DNA from: an uncultured Loktanella sp.
GTDB taxonomy: Bacteria; Pseudomonadota; Alphaproteobacteria; Rhodobacterales; Rhodobacteraceae
Reading direction: 5' to 3'
Assembly: GCA_937132065.1 (NCBI GenBank)
Contig: CAKZNT010000047.1
Span: 1-64,000, forward strand
DNA length: 64,000 nt
Shown: positions 19,842 to 30,547 of the stretch, piece after piece
Layout: each line of letters starts with the position of its first letter
Position numbering within the stretch: the first letter of the stretch is position 1
Position numbers and translations under genes: made by a program
The notes under the pieces: generated by a model
Seen by the model: only the letters and a program-made list of their open reading frames with translations
Told to the model about the DNA's origin: nothing
Databases searched by the model: none

Positions 19842-19931
19842 AACGTCAACAATTTTAATCCACAAATTGTGTTAAAAATTCGTTGACGCTCTAGGGGCCG
19901 ATGCGTCAGGTAGTGCGAGCCGGATGAATTA

Positions 19932-19947
19932 GCACCAAATGTAGTGT
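19932..19947. promoter_or_regulatory. NrdR-like box 2
   Basis: GCACCAAATGTAGTGT agrees with the NrdR consensus at 12 of 16 positions and lies 106 bp (about ten helical turns) after box 1. Confidence 0.5.
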
Positions 19948-20054
19948 CCGCGCAGCGACGACGCAGTTACAGGCAATGCCAGAGGCTGACTCATATTTGT
20001 GAGCGATTGACGTGGTCAATTCTGCTCCAAATGCTGCGACATCTGGCAATCGGC

Positions 20055-20084
20055 GCGCCCGTCACGACGGGCGCTGTATATTTT
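20055..20084 (+). terminator. GC-rich hairpin with trailing T run, 42 bp before nrdJ
   Basis: GCGCCCGTC / GACGGGCGC (9-bp perfect stem, 2-base spacer), then TGTATATTTT. It has the shape of an intrinsic terminator but no gene ends upstream of it, so it may be an attenuator in the nrdJ leader. Confidence 0.5.
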
Positions 20085-20125
20085 CAGACCGCAACGTCGG
20101 TCGCACAGGATAGGGGCAACGGGCC

Positions 20126-23100
20126 ATGAAGATTGAACGGAATTTCACAAGCGCTGGTAAAGATGCATATGCAGCGCTCGCGTTTAAAACGACAACATCG
20201 GAAATTCGCAATCCAGATGGCACAATCGTTTTCAAACTCGACAATTGTGAAATCCCCGAAGGTTGGTCCCAAGTTGCCTCTGATGTGATTGCCCAAAAGT
20301 ATTTCCGTAAAGCCGGCGTTCCTTCCGAAATGAAGAAGGTGAAGGAAAAGGGTGTTCCTGAATTCCTCTGGCGGTCTGTGCCTGTTGAAGGGGCGACATT
20401 TGGCGGTGAGACATCCGCGCGTCAGGTTTTTGACCGACTGGCAGGCGCATGGGCCTATTGGGGCTGGAAGGGTGGTTACTTTACCACCGAGGAAGATGCC
20501 CGCACCTATTTCGACGAGATGCGCTATATGTTGGCGACACAGCGCGCCGCCCCAAACAGCCCGCAGTGGTTTAACACTGGTCTGCACTGGGCCTACGGGA
20601 TTGATGGCCCTGCACAGGGTCACCACTATGTTGACTACAAGACTGGCAAGCTGACCAAGTCGAATTCTTCGTATGAGCATCCGCAGCCACATGCCTGCTT
20701 TATCCAGTCGGTTGGTGATGATCTGGTCAACGAGGGCGGCATCATGGACCTATGGGTGCGTGAAGCGCGTCTGTTCAAGTATGGTTCTGGCACTGGCACG
20801 AACTTTTCCAGCTTGCGCGCCGCAGGTGAGAGCCTGTCGGGCGGCGGTAAATCGTCTGGCCTTATGGGGTTCCTCAAGATTGGTGACCGCGCCGCGGGTG
20901 CGATCAAATCGGGTGGCACAACGCGCCGCGCCGCCAAGATGGTAATCGTCGATGCCGACCACCCTGATATTGAAGAATTCATCAACTGGAAGGTGCTTGA
21001 GGAACAGAAAGTGGCGTCGATCGTTGCTGGCTCCAAGATGCACGAACGTCACCTCAACGCGATCTTTGCTGCGATCAAGGCATGGGACGGCGCGGTGAAT
21101 GACGCCTATGACACGAAGATGAATGAAGGCCTGCAAGCCGCTGTTCGCGCTGCGAAAAAGTCGTGCATCCCCGAGACATACGTCAAGCGTGTTCTGGATT
21201 ATGCAAAGCAGGGTCACACGTCGATCGAGTTCCCGACATATGACACTGACTGGGATTCCGAGGCCTATTCGTCTGTGTCCGGTCAGAACTCCAACAACTC
21301 TATCCGCGTCACCGATGCGTTTTTGAAGGCTGTTGAGAACGACGAAGACTGGAAGCTGATCAACCGCAAGAACGGTGAGGTCGCCAAGATCATTCGTGCC
21401 CGCGATCTGTGGGAAACTGTTGGTCATGCCGCTTGGGCCTGTGCCGATCCGGGGATCCAGTATCATGATACGGTGAACGCGTGGCACACATGCCCTGCGG
21501 ACGGCGAAATTCGCGGGTCCAACCCGTGTTCCGAATATATGTTCCTTGATGACACGGCCTGTAACCTTGCGTCGATGAACCTGCTGACGTTCTACAAGGA
21601 CGGCGAATTCCAGATCGAAGACTATATGCATGCCACGCGTTTGTGGACTGTCACGCTGGAAGTCTCTGTTATGATGGCGCAATTCCCGTCCAAGGAAATT
21701 GCCCAGCGGTCCTATGACTTCCGCACACTTGGTCTTGGCTATGCCAACATCGGTGGCTTGTTGATGAACATGGGCTTCGGCTACGACAGTGACGAGGGCC
21801 GCGCGATGGGCGCTGCGCTGACTGCGATTATGACGGGTGTGTCTTATGCGACGTCTGCCGAGATGGCGGGCGAGCTTGGCCCGTTCCCGGGCTACAAGAA
21901 GAACGAAAAACATATGCTGCGCGTGATCCGCAACCACCGTCAGGCCGCCCTTGGTCTTGCTGACGGTTACGAGGATCTGGACGTGAAGCCTGTGCCTCTG
22001 GATCACGACAACTGCCCTGATATCCGTCTGGCGGGTATCGCGGTCTCTGCATGGGACGAGGCGCTTGAGCTTGGTGAAAAACACGGCTACCGCAACGCCC
22101 AGGTTTCTGTGATTGCCCCGACTGGTACGATCGGTCTGGTGATGGATTGTGATACAACGGGCATCGAGCCTGACTTTGCCCTTGTTAAGTTCAAGAAGCT
22201 TGCGGGCGGTGGCTATTTCAAGATCATCAACCAGTCCGTGCCTGCTGCTTTGGAAAAGCTGGGCTATGGCCTTGCGGAAATCGAAGAGATTATCGCCTAT
22301 GCGGTTGGTCACGGTTCAATCGGTCAAGCCCCTGCGATCAACCATACATCGTTGATCGGCCACGGCTTTGGTCAGGTGGAAATCGACAAGATCGAGGGCG
22401 CGTTGAAGGCGGCGTTCGACATCCGTTTCGTCTTTAACCAGTGGACGCTGGGCGAGGAGTTCTGCACCAAGACGCTGGGTATTCCTGCGCTTAAGCTGAA
22501 TGATCCGACCTTTGATTTGCTGCGCCATCTTGGTTTTTCCAAGCAGGACATTGATGCGGCCAACGATCACGTTTGCGGCACGATGACCTTAGAGGGTGCG
22601 CCGCACCTGAAGGAAGAGCACTACAATGTGTTTGACTGCGCCAATGCCTGTGGCAAAAAAGGTAAGCGTTATCTGAGCGTTGACAGCCACATCTATATGA
22701 TGGCTGCTGCCCAGTCGTTTATCTCTGGTGCGATTTCCAAGACGATCAACATGCCAAATGACGCGACGATTGAAGACTGTCAAAAGGCCTATGAGTTGTC
22801 ATGGTCCTTGGGTGTGAAGGCGAATGCGCTATATCGTGACGGGTCTAAACTGTCTCAGCCATTGGCCGCTTCCTTGGTTGAGGATGACGATGACGCCGCT
22901 GAAGTCCTCGAGAGCGGCAATAGCCACGAGAAGGCGAAGGTCTTGGCCGAAAAGATCGTCGAGAAGATCATTGTCAAGGAAGTGCGCAATCGCGAGCGCG
23001 AGAAGATGCCGCAGCGCCGTAAAGGATATACCCAAAAGGCGATTGTTGGCGGCCACAAGGTTTATCTGCGCACTGGCGAATATGAGGGTGGCCAGCTTGG

Positions 23101-23773
23101 TGAGATCTTCATTGATATGCACAAAGAGGGCGCTGGTTTCCGTGCGATGATGAACAACTTCGCCATCGCGGTGTCGGTTGGTCTGCAATACGGTGTGCCG
23201 CTGGAGGAGTTTGTTGATGCGTTTACATTCACCAAGTTCGAGCCTGCGGGCATGGTGCAGGGCAACGACAGCATCAAGAATGCGACTTCGATCTTGGATT
23301 ATATCTTCCGCGAGCTGGCTGTGTCTTATCTAGATCGCACCGATCTGGCGCACGTAAAGCCCGAGGGCGCTGCGTTTGACGATATTGGCCGCGGCGAGAT
23401 GGAGGGTGTGTCAAATATTGCAACCCCGTCCGAAGCTGCTGCCAACAAGTCGCTTGAAGTGCTGCGCCAGATCAGTTCCACGGGCTATTTGCGCAAGCGC
23501 ATGCCGCAGGAACTGGTTGTTTTGCAGGGTGGAGCGGACGCGCAGGCTGCTGATCCGATTGCCGATGTCGTTGGTGACACTGCCGTTGTGAGCAAGCCTG
23601 CGACGTCTTTGTCATCGGGCACTACCACGGCCACGGGGATTTCGGCGCGCGATAAGGCCAAGATGCAGGGCTACGAAGGTGATCCTTGTGGCGAGTGTGG
23701 CAACTATACGCTGGTGCGCAACGGCACATGCATGAAGTGCAACACATGTGGCGGCACGTCAGGGTGTAGCTAA
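20126..23773 (+). CDS. nrdJ: Adenosylcobalamin-dependent (class II) ribonucleotide reductase
   Basis: Makes deoxyribonucleotides with a B12-generated thiyl radical, with or without oxygen. 1,215 residues, the long form found in alphaproteobacteria. Class signatures include NPCSEYMF near residue 465 and [21 protein letters not shown] near 660. A C-terminal region carries paired cysteines, CGECGNY...CMKCNTCGG (last 30 residues), which may bind zinc and pass electrons to the active site. It stands alone between a terminator-flanked tRNA and a strong terminator. I see no nrdAB in the window. Its need for cobalamin fits the cob genes at 47-51 kb. Confidence 0.95.
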   Translation: MKIERNFTSAGKDAYAALAFKTTTSEIRNPDGTIVFKLDNCEIPEGWSQVASDVIAQKYFRKAGVPSEMKKVKEKGVPEFLWRSVPVEGATFGGETSARQVFDRLAGAWAYWGWKGGYFTTEEDARTYFDEMRYMLATQRAAPNSPQWFNTGLHWAYGIDGPAQGHHYVDYKTGKLTKSNSSYEHPQPHACFIQSVGDDLVNEGGIMDLWVREARLFKYGSGTGTNFSSLRAAGESLSGGGKSSGLMGFLKIGDRAAGAIKSGGTTRRAAKMVIVDADHPDIEEFINWKVLEEQKVASIVAGSKMHERHLNAIFAAIKAWDGAVNDAYDTKMNEGLQAAVRAAKKSCIPETYVKRVLDYAKQGHTSIEFPTYDTDWDSEAYSSVSGQNSNNSIRVTDAFLKAVENDEDWKLINRKNGEVAKIIRARDLWETVGHAAWACADPGIQYHDTVNAWHTCPADGEIRGSNPCSEYMFLDDTACNLASMNLLTFYKDGEFQIEDYMHATRLWTVTLEVSVMMAQFPSKEIAQRSYDFRTLGLGYANIGGLLMNMGFGYDSDEGRAMGAALTAIMTGVSYATSAEMAGELGPFPGYKKNEKHMLRVIRNHRQAALGLADGYEDLDVKPVPLDHDNCPDIRLAGIAVSAWDEALELGEKHGYRNAQVSVIAPTGTIGLVMDCDTTGIEPDFALVKFKKLAGGGYFKIINQSVPAALEKLGYGLAEIEEIIAYAVGHGSIGQAPAINHTSLIGHGFGQVEIDKIEGALKAAFDIRFVFNQWTLGEEFCTKTLGIPALKLNDPTFDLLRHLGFSKQDIDAANDHVCGTMTLEGAPHLKEEHYNVFDCANACGKKGKRYLSVDSHIYMMAAAQSFISGAISKTINMPNDATIEDCQKAYELSWSLGVKANALYRDGSKLSQPLAASLVEDDDDAAEVLESGNSHEKAKVLAEKIVEKIIVKEVRNREREKMPQRRKGYTQKAIVGGHKVYLRTGEYEGGQLGEIFIDMHKEGAGFRAMMNNFAIAVSVGLQYGVPLEEFVDAFTFTKFEPAGMVQGNDSIKNATSILDYIFRELAVSYLDRTDLAHVKPEGAAFDDIGRGEMEGVSNIATPSEAAANKSLEVLRQISSTGYLRKRMPQELVVLQGGADAQAADPIADVVGDTAVVSKPATSLSSGTTTATGISARDKAKMQGYEGDPCGECGNYTLVRNGTCMKCNTCGGTSGCS

Positions 23774-23903
23774 GGAATTGGGCGCGGGGGGACACCTCGC
23801 GCCCTACATTGACCCGAGGTGGATGCGTTCACCTCCGGCGCAGATCGGGCCGCAGGCAAAAAACACGAGCGGTATAAACACGAGCCTGATCAGCGAAACT
23901 CAC

Positions 23904-23930
23904 GGGGTCCCTTCGGGGGGCCCCTTTTTT
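23904..23930 (+). terminator. Terminator after nrdJ
   Basis: GGGGTCCC-TTCG-GGGGGCCCC followed by TTTTTT, 131 bases past the nrdJ stop. A weaker hairpin with GGGCGCG / CGCGCCC ends lies at about 23780-23804. Confidence 0.8.
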
Positions 23931-23957
23931 CAAAGGTTTAAAGGGGAAGGGGCAGAG

Positions 23958-24386
23958 ATGATTGGCTATGTTGGTTTATTCCTGTCCGCCCTGATCGCGG
24001 CGACGATCTTGCCGATGCAGTCTGAAGCTGTGCTGGTGGGGCTGCTCTTGCATGGTGCGCATTCTGTGGGTGCGCTGCTGTTGGTTGCGACTGTCGGCAA
24101 TGTGCTTGGCGCGCTGATCAACTGGTATTTGGGTCGCTTTTTGCGTCGGTATCAGGATCGCCGCTGGTTTCCTGTGCCCCCTGCAAAGCTGGCCCGTGCC
24201 GAAGAGTGGTATCGCCGCTTTGGCCGCTGGTCGTTACTGGGCAGTTGGTTGCCCGTTGTGGGTGATCCGATCACGATTGTTGCAGGCGTCTTGCGCGAGC
24301 CGTTGCCGATGTTTCTGCTGTTGGTCACGATTGCGAAAGCGGGCCGCTATCTGGTGCTGGCGGCGGTGGCGCTGGCTTGGGTTTAG
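23958..24386 (+). CDS. YqaA-family small membrane protein
   Basis: 142 residues from the ATG at 23958, preceded by the ribosome site AAGGGGAAGG. Four hydrophobic segments and the motif NVLGALINWYLGR, then WLPVVGDPITIVAGVLR, match YqaA proteins (a DedA/SNARE-associated relative). E. coli YqaA has no assigned function. An open frame extends upstream into the nrdJ terminator and is not credible. Confidence 0.85.
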   Translation: MIGYVGLFLSALIAATILPMQSEAVLVGLLLHGAHSVGALLLVATVGNVLGALINWYLGRFLRRYQDRRWFPVPPAKLARAEEWYRRFGRWSLLGSWLPVVGDPITIVAGVLREPLPMFLLLVTIAKAGRYLVLAAVALAWV

Positions 24387-24463
24387 CGCCCGCCTGTCGG
24401 AATTCGCGGACATTCTGGCGGAATTTGTCTCGCGTTTTCCTGATCGGCTGTTAGCCTAAGGTC

Positions 24464-25507
24464 ATGAAAATACTAAAGCCTCGTGCCGCCGTTGGGCGGT
24501 TTGTCGTGGGTGGTCTTGATGACGTTCCTTATCCGAGTGTCGATGCCGATCGCCCGAATGCCCTTTTGGGGCGCTGTCCGGTTGCGGGGCAAACCCCGTT
24601 GGTGTCGTCGCCAGAGCTTTCTGCATTGGCGCGTGTCGCCCGTGTGAGCGTCAAGGACGAGCGTGGCCGTATGGGGCTGGGCAGTTTTAAGGCGCTTGGT
24701 GCGGCTTATGTTATTGCGCGCGACGCTGAGGAAGGTGGCGCGCGCGGGCAGACCTATGTGACGGCGAGTGCGGGCAATCATGGCCTTTCGGTTGCTGCGG
24801 GGGCTGCGGCGTTCGGGGCAGAGGCGGTGATTTACCTCGCGGCCTCGGTTCCTGCGGAATTTGCGTCCCGTTTGGAGGAGATCGGCGCGACAGTCGTGCG
24901 CCACGGCGAAAGCTACGAGGACAGCATGGCGGGCGCGATGGAGGCAGCCGCCAAGAATGGCTGGATTTTGCTGTCAGATAGCTCGTGGGCTGGTTACACC
25001 GCGCGCCCCTATACCTTGATGGAAGGGTATTTGGTGATGATGCGCGAAGCCACCACGCAGATTGATGCGCCGCCCACCCATATTTATTTGCAGGCGGGCG
25101 TTGGCGGGTTGGCGGCGGCTTGTGCGGTTTTTGCGCGCAAGATTTGGGGCGATGCGCCTAAAATCGTTGTGGTCGAGCCAGAGGCCGCGCCTGCATTGTT
25201 TGCCTCTGTGGCGGCGGGATCACCGCAGGCGACGACTGGCCCTGTCTCTCATATGGGGCGCCTTGATTGCAAAGAGCCTTCGCTGATTGCCCTCAAGGGG
25301 CTTGCGCGTGATGCGACCGCGTTTGCGACAATTTCCGAGGACGAGGGCGCTGCGGGCCGCGATGCCTGTGCGCCGATTGGCTTGGCGTCATCGTCGTCGG
25401 GTGCTGCGGGCATTGCGGGCCTGTTGGCGAGCGGGCCACATCGTGACGCGCTTGGCCTTGATGAGCAGTCCCATGTGCTTGTTATCTTGAGCGAGCAAGA
25501 GGGGTGA
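24464..25507 (+). CDS. PLP-dependent lyase, diaminopropionate ammonia-lyase-like
   Basis: 347 residues, fold type II PLP enzyme. The Schiff-base lysine is Lys76 in GLGSFKALG, the phosphate loops are SAGNHG (102-107) and AGVGGLAAA (211-219). The segment from SAGNHG to SDSSWAGYT and MEGYLVM lines up well with E. coli YgeX (diaminopropionate ammonia-lyase). It ends right after the last strand (V-I-L-S-E-Q-E-G) and lacks the roughly 30-residue tail that YgeX has, so the substrate may differ. EutB of the ectoine pathway is a similar dehydratase. It is translationally coupled (GTGA) to the next gene and heads a three-gene unit. Confidence 0.75.
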   Translation: MKILKPRAAVGRFVVGGLDDVPYPSVDADRPNALLGRCPVAGQTPLVSSPELSALARVARVSVKDERGRMGLGSFKALGAAYVIARDAEEGGARGQTYVTASAGNHGLSVAAGAAAFGAEAVIYLAASVPAEFASRLEEIGATVVRHGESYEDSMAGAMEAAAKNGWILLSDSSWAGYTARPYTLMEGYLVMMREATTQIDAPPTHIYLQAGVGGLAAACAVFARKIWGDAPKIVVVEPEAAPALFASVAAGSPQATTGPVSHMGRLDCKEPSLIALKGLARDATAFATISEDEGAAGRDACAPIGLASSSSGAAGIAGLLASGPHRDALGLDEQSHVLVILSEQEG

Positions 25508-26664
25508 CGGCGGCCCCGCGCGGATTTGCTGACGCGGAGTTTGCCGCCAGAGTGGTGCGCGCCCAAGCGGTGATGAAAACGCGCGGCCTGTCGGCGCTTT
25601 TGCTCACAACCGAGCCAGAAATTCGTTATTTCACGGGGTTTTTGACCCGCTTTTGGGAAAGCCCTACTCGGGTCTGGTTTCTTGTTATCCCGCTGATCGG
25701 TGATCCGGTTGCGGTGATCCCGTCGATTGGCGCGCATCTGATGGGGCAGACGTGGTTGCGTGACATCCGCACATGGCAAGCCCCCGATTATCACGACGAT
25801 GGTATTGGCCTGCTGGTTGATGCCCTGCGAGAGGTTTGCGGTGCTGACGGCCTGATCGGTGTGCCCGACCAGATGGAAACCCATGTGCGCATGCCGCTGT
25901 CGGGCTTTCGCTTGCTTGAACAACATCTTGGCGCAGAGCGGTTGGTCACTGATGGCGCATTGGTGCGCCAGTTGCGGATGGTGAAGTCGGACGCCGAGAT
26001 TGCAAAGATTGAAATGGCATGTTGCGTGGCAAACCGTGCCTTTGCCCGTGTCAGCGAGATTGCCCGTGTCGGTGATCCGTTGGCGGATGTGTTTCGCGGG
26101 TTCCAGCGCTTGTGTCTGGAGGAAGGTGCCGATTTTGTGCCTTATGTTGCGGGCGCTGCGGGGCAGGGTGGCTACGGTGATGTGATCTCGCCAGCGGGTG
26201 ACGAACCCGTTGAGGCTGGCGATGTCCTGATGCTTGATACGGGGCTGGTTTGGGATGGCTACTATTGTGATTTTGATCGCAATTTCAGTTTAGGCGCGCC
26301 GTCTGACGCGGTGATTGATGCCCATAAGCGGTTGATCACGGCCACCCATGTGGGGTTTGAGGCCGCGAAGGTGGGCGCAACCATGGCGGATTTGTTTCAC
26401 GCGATGAACGCGGTTGTCGATCCGCATGGCGCGGGGTCGGCAGGGGGGCGGCTTGGTCATGGGCTTGGCATGCAATTGACCGAGTGGCCGTCAATTATCG
26501 CGCAGGATTATACGGTGCTGGAGGCGGGCATGGTGCTGACCCTTGAGCCATGTGTCGCTGTGGGCGCGGGCAAGATCATGGTCCATGAAGAGAATATTGT
26601 GATAACGCCGCAGGGGCCGCGATTTTTGTCGGAGTTTCAATCTGCTATGCTGGAGGTGATCTGA
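25504..26664 (+). CDS. M24-family metallohydrolase (Xaa-Pro dipeptidase / ectoine hydrolase-like)
   Basis: 386 residues from a GTG overlapping the previous stop. The N-terminal creatinase-type domain (to about 160) precedes a pita-bread catalytic domain. Five metal ligands can be assigned: Asp245, Asp256, His319, Glu348 and Glu363 (motifs LDTG, YYCDFDR, LGHGLGM, LTLEP, HEENIVI). The family cleaves Xaa-Pro bonds, creatine, or the ring of ectoine (DoeA/EutD). Its partners here argue for a small nitrogen compound and not for general peptidase work, but this is inference. Its stop overlaps the next start (TGATG). Confidence 0.8.
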   Translation: MTAAPRGFADAEFAARVVRAQAVMKTRGLSALLLTTEPEIRYFTGFLTRFWESPTRVWFLVIPLIGDPVAVIPSIGAHLMGQTWLRDIRTWQAPDYHDDGIGLLVDALREVCGADGLIGVPDQMETHVRMPLSGFRLLEQHLGAERLVTDGALVRQLRMVKSDAEIAKIEMACCVANRAFARVSEIARVGDPLADVFRGFQRLCLEEGADFVPYVAGAAGQGGYGDVISPAGDEPVEAGDVLMLDTGLVWDGYYCDFDRNFSLGAPSDAVIDAHKRLITATHVGFEAAKVGATMADLFHAMNAVVDPHGAGSAGGRLGHGLGMQLTEWPSIIAQDYTVLEAGMVLTLEPCVAVGAGKIMVHEENIVITPQGPRFLSEFQSAMLEVI

Positions 26665-27398
26665 TGGCGTTGCCCTATTCACTTGCGCCTGTTGAGCCGT
26701 TGCGTGCGGGCTTGGTCGTGTTGCAATCCGATGAGACAATCGAGGCTGATATGCGCCGCTTGTTGCCTGACGGATTGCCGTTGATGGTGACGCGCGTGCC
26801 GTCGGCCACGGTGGTATCCTCGGACAGTTTACAGGAGATGGCCGCGGTTTTGACCCAAGCGGCAAGCCTGTTTCCGCGCGGCGCCGACTTTGCCGTTGTC
26901 GGCTATGGTTGCACGTCAGGCTCAGCCCAGATCGGCGCGGGCGAGATTACCCGTTTGGTCAAGGCGGGCGTCACGGCGGGGGCGGTCACCCAACCGCTGT
27001 CGGCGTTGGTTGCGGCCTGTCGTGCGCTGGATGTGACCCGTATCGGGATGATTAGCCCCTACGTGGCGCAGGTTTCCCAAACCCTGATTGATGCGCTTGC
27101 CGCGCAAGGGATCACGGTCACGGGGTTTGCCAGTTTTGACGAACCACTTGAGCAGAATGTTGTGCGTATTTCTGCGGAGTCCCTTACGGATGCTGCGACA
27201 TCGTTGCACCGCGACTATGATGTTGAGGCCGTGTTTTTGTCTTGCACCAACTTGCGCACATTGGATGTGATTGCCCCGCTGGAAGCGCGGCTTGATGTGC
27301 CGGTTCTGTCGAGTAATCAGGTGCTTGCGTGGCACATGTGCGCGTTGGCAGTTGTGCCCGTTGCCCATGATACCTTTGGCTGCCTCTGGGCGCGCTAG
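26664..27398 (+). CDS. Asp/Glu racemase-superfamily protein (EutA / maleate isomerase-like)
   Basis: 244 residues. The two catalytic cysteines expected of the superfamily are Cys83 (GYGCTSGS) and Cys194 (LSCTNLR). This spacing and the CTSGS / CTNL contexts are those of arylmalonate decarboxylase, maleate cis-trans isomerase and EutA of ectoine degradation, more than of true glutamate racemase. It is the third gene of the coupled cassette. Its last 4 bases overlap the end of the convergent cupin gene. Confidence 0.78.
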   Translation: MALPYSLAPVEPLRAGLVVLQSDETIEADMRRLLPDGLPLMVTRVPSATVVSSDSLQEMAAVLTQAASLFPRGADFAVVGYGCTSGSAQIGAGEITRLVKAGVTAGAVTQPLSALVAACRALDVTRIGMISPYVAQVSQTLIDALAAQGITVTGFASFDEPLEQNVVRISAESLTDAATSLHRDYDVEAVFLSCTNLRTLDVIAPLEARLDVPVLSSNQVLAWHMCALAVVPVAHDTFGCLWAR

Positions 27399-27814
27399 CG
27401 TGGAATGTCGAAATCTGGTGCGGCCAGCGTAAAGCCTGAAAAGTCAAATCCGGGCGATACTGTGCAGCCGACAAGCGTCCAGTCTCCTGTTGTGCGTGCG
27501 GCTTGCCAGTGGCCCGTGGGCACGATCAGCTGCGGCTGCTGACCTGCCATAAGATCGGGGCCAAGCACCTTGTCGACCGCTGGCCCTGCATCGTCTGTTG
27601 CGGTCGAAAGCACCAAGGGTGCGCCAGCGTAATAGTGCCAGATTTCAACCGCGTCGACGTGATGCCAATGGCTTGCCGCGCCACCTTTGAGGAGAAAATA
27701 GATGCAGGTTCCCGTGGGTCGCCCGTCGTTTTCAGCAACCCAGGTTTGCCTGTAATAGCCCCCCTCGGGATGGGGGGCTAAGGCGAGTTTCGCGATGATC
27801 TCATCTGCTGTCAT
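27395..27814 (-). CDS. DUF985-type cupin protein
   Basis: 139 residues from the ATG at 27814. The cupin barrel motifs are HPEGGYYRQTW, IYFLLKGGAASHWHHVDAVEIWHYYAG and TLVGCTVSPGFDFSGF. The family (PF06172) is conserved in bacteria and has no settled function. The histidines in SHWHHVD could bind a metal. It lies just after eno, with an 8-bp inverted repeat GATGGGTT / AACCCATC (27830-27847) that overlaps the eno stop. Confidence 0.82.
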   Translation of the reverse strand: MTADEIIAKLALAPHPEGGYYRQTWVAENDGRPTGTCIYFLLKGGAASHWHHVDAVEIWHYYAGAPLVLSTATDDAGPAVDKVLGPDLMAGQQPQLIVPTGHWQAARTTGDWTLVGCTVSPGFDFSGFTLAAPDFDIPR

Positions 27815-27845
27815 GGTGCACCTGCGTAGGATGGGTTTTAACCCA

Positions 27846-29156
<1,311 letters not shown>

Positions 29157-29162
29157 GTTGTT

Positions 29163-30053
29163 CTATAGCGGTGTTTTGGCAAGTTTGGAAGTGCGTCGTA
29201 AGTGGGCCTCGCGCAGCAAGGTATATGTGCCAGAGGTAACGATAATCGCGGCCCCTAACAGGGTATACCCGTCGAGTGTCTCTTGGAAGATGATCATGCC
29301 CGAGAGCAGTCCAAAGATAATCCGCGAATATCGAAATGGCGTCACAAACGAGATTTCGCCGATCCGCATCGCGGCAATAATGCAGTATAGTGCGGGCACG
29401 CCGATCCCGACGGCGCACAGCAGAAGCAGGCTTGTTTGGCCGTCCGGCATCACCAGTCTGTCGCCCGCGAGGATCAGGCTAGTGACCCCGGCCGGAACCG
29501 TTGCCAGAAATCCGATGACCGAAAGTTGCAATGTGCTGATGTTCTTTTTGATTTTGCGTGTCGCGAGATCACGCGCCGACATCGCGACAACGCCGAGCAC
29601 TGCAAACAGCGCGGCGGCTTCAAAGCTTTCGCCGAAGGGGCGCAGCACGATCAGGACGCCGACCAAACCCACAAGGATTGCCAGCCATCGCCTTGGTCCG
29701 ACTTTTTCTTTAAAAACGAGAGCGGCCCCGAGGGTGACGAGCAGGGGGCTTGCCTGAATAATTGTCGTGACCAGTGAAATCGGCACAAGCGCCAGTGATG
29801 TGACAAACCCGAGTGCAGCCACCCCCTCGCAGAGTGCGCGCAGCCCCGAGTTGCCCCGCAGCATCCAAAGTCCGAACGGCTGCTCGCCCTTGATCCACGC
29901 AATAACAGCGAAGACCCCCGCGCCGCCAAGTCCCAGACTGATCAGGATTTGCCCTGACGAAATCGTAGCCGACATCAGTTTGATGATGCTGTCCTCGATG
30001 GCGAAGCCGAGCATGGCCACGACCATCAGGATTGCGCCCCGCATGTTATCCAT
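29163..30053 (-). CDS. EamA/DMT-family transporter
   Basis: 296 residues with about ten hydrophobic helices in two EamA halves. The family exports or imports small metabolites; the substrate is not evident. Its start lies 8 bases inside the end of the Fur-family gene, so the two are co-translated, which raises the possibility that it handles a metal or metal chelate. Stop codon 40 bases before eno. Confidence 0.82.
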   Translation of the reverse strand: MDNMRGAILMVVAMLGFAIEDSIIKLMSATISSGQILISLGLGGAGVFAVIAWIKGEQPFGLWMLRGNSGLRALCEGVAALGFVTSLALVPISLVTTIIQASPLLVTLGAALVFKEKVGPRRWLAILVGLVGVLIVLRPFGESFEAAALFAVLGVVAMSARDLATRKIKKNISTLQLSVIGFLATVPAGVTSLILAGDRLVMPDGQTSLLLLCAVGIGVPALYCIIAAMRIGEISFVTPFRYSRIIFGLLSGMIIFQETLDGYTLLGAAIIVTSGTYTLLREAHLRRTSKLAKTPL

Positions 30054-30471
30054 CGGTGTCGGTCTTCATTGGCACGCCGTAAAGTTCGAGCCTGTGCCCC
30101 ATGAGTTTATAGCCGAGTTTGGCCGCGATCCGCTCTTGCAGGGCTTCGATTTCTGCGTCGACAAATTCGATCACCTCGCCTGATTGCATGTCGATCAGGT
30201 GGTCATGGTGTTCGCGGTCCGAGGTTTCGTAGCGCGCCCGCCCATCCCCGAATTCGTGCTTTGCCAGGATCCCGGATTCCTCGAAAAGCTTGACTGTTCT
30301 GTAGACAGTTGCCAGCGAAATGTTGGGATCCACAGCCGAGGCGCGGTTGTAAAGTTCCTCGACATCGGGATGATCGGTCGCGGTCTCTAGCACGGCTGCA
30401 ATTGTGCGCCGCTGTTCGGTGAGCCTGAGCCCTTGGGCCTCGCATCGTGAAAGAATGGTCGATGCCGCCAT
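30046..30471 (-). CDS. Fur-family metal-responsive regulator (Fur/Mur type)
   Basis: 141 residues. Winged-helix DNA-binding half (VYRTVKLFEESGI) and a C-terminal metal half with HHDHLIDMQSGEVIEF. The pattern H-H-D-H and the C-terminus resemble the alphaproteobacterial Fur/Mur branch, which often senses manganese, more than Irr or Zur. No CxxC zinc site is present. It overlaps the EamA transporter gene downstream. I see no obvious Fur box in the 76 bp upstream. Confidence 0.82.
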   Translation of the reverse strand: MAASTILSRCEAQGLRLTEQRRTIAAVLETATDHPDVEELYNRASAVDPNISLATVYRTVKLFEESGILAKHEFGDGRARYETSDREHHDHLIDMQSGEVIEFVDAEIEALQERIAAKLGYKLMGHRLELYGVPMKTDTDG

Positions 30472-30547
30472 AGCGCGCCCTCGCAGTGGTTTACGCCCTC
30501 CCGTTTAAGGCGGGGGGGCGCGGTTGACCAGTCCAAAGGCCGCCCCG

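Larger units (their letters stand above)
19605..20125 (+). promoter_or_regulatory. 520-bp control region of nrdJ
   Basis: No gene is supported here. It holds two NrdR-like boxes (19826-19841, 19932-19947), three near-consensus DnaA boxes (19697-19705, 19786-19794, 19856-19864), an imperfect inverted repeat with CGTCAAC/GTTGACG ends (19844-19888), the palindrome ATTGAC-GTG-GTCAAT (20006-20020) and a GC-rich hairpin just before the gene. I found no B12-box consensus, so no cobalamin riboswitch is called. Confidence 0.55.

Noticed and set aside
19697-19864. Cluster of DnaA-like boxes as a replication origin
   Set aside because: Only three imperfect boxes, no AT-rich unwinding element and no dnaA, parAB, hemE or repC nearby; nrdJ regulation explains them better.
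19605-20125. Cobalamin riboswitch before nrdJ
   Set aside because: I could not find the conserved B12-box or the expected core; a covariance search of 19605-20125 would settle it.
19944-20129. 61-codon open frame just before nrdJ
   Set aside because: It has no ribosome site, is arginine-rich without domain, and runs through the palindromes and hairpin of the nrdJ leader.
20750-22312. 520-codon open frame on the minus strand across nrdJ
   Set aside because: It lies fully antisense to the well supported nrdJ, has no recognisable domain, and such shadows are common opposite GC-rich genes.
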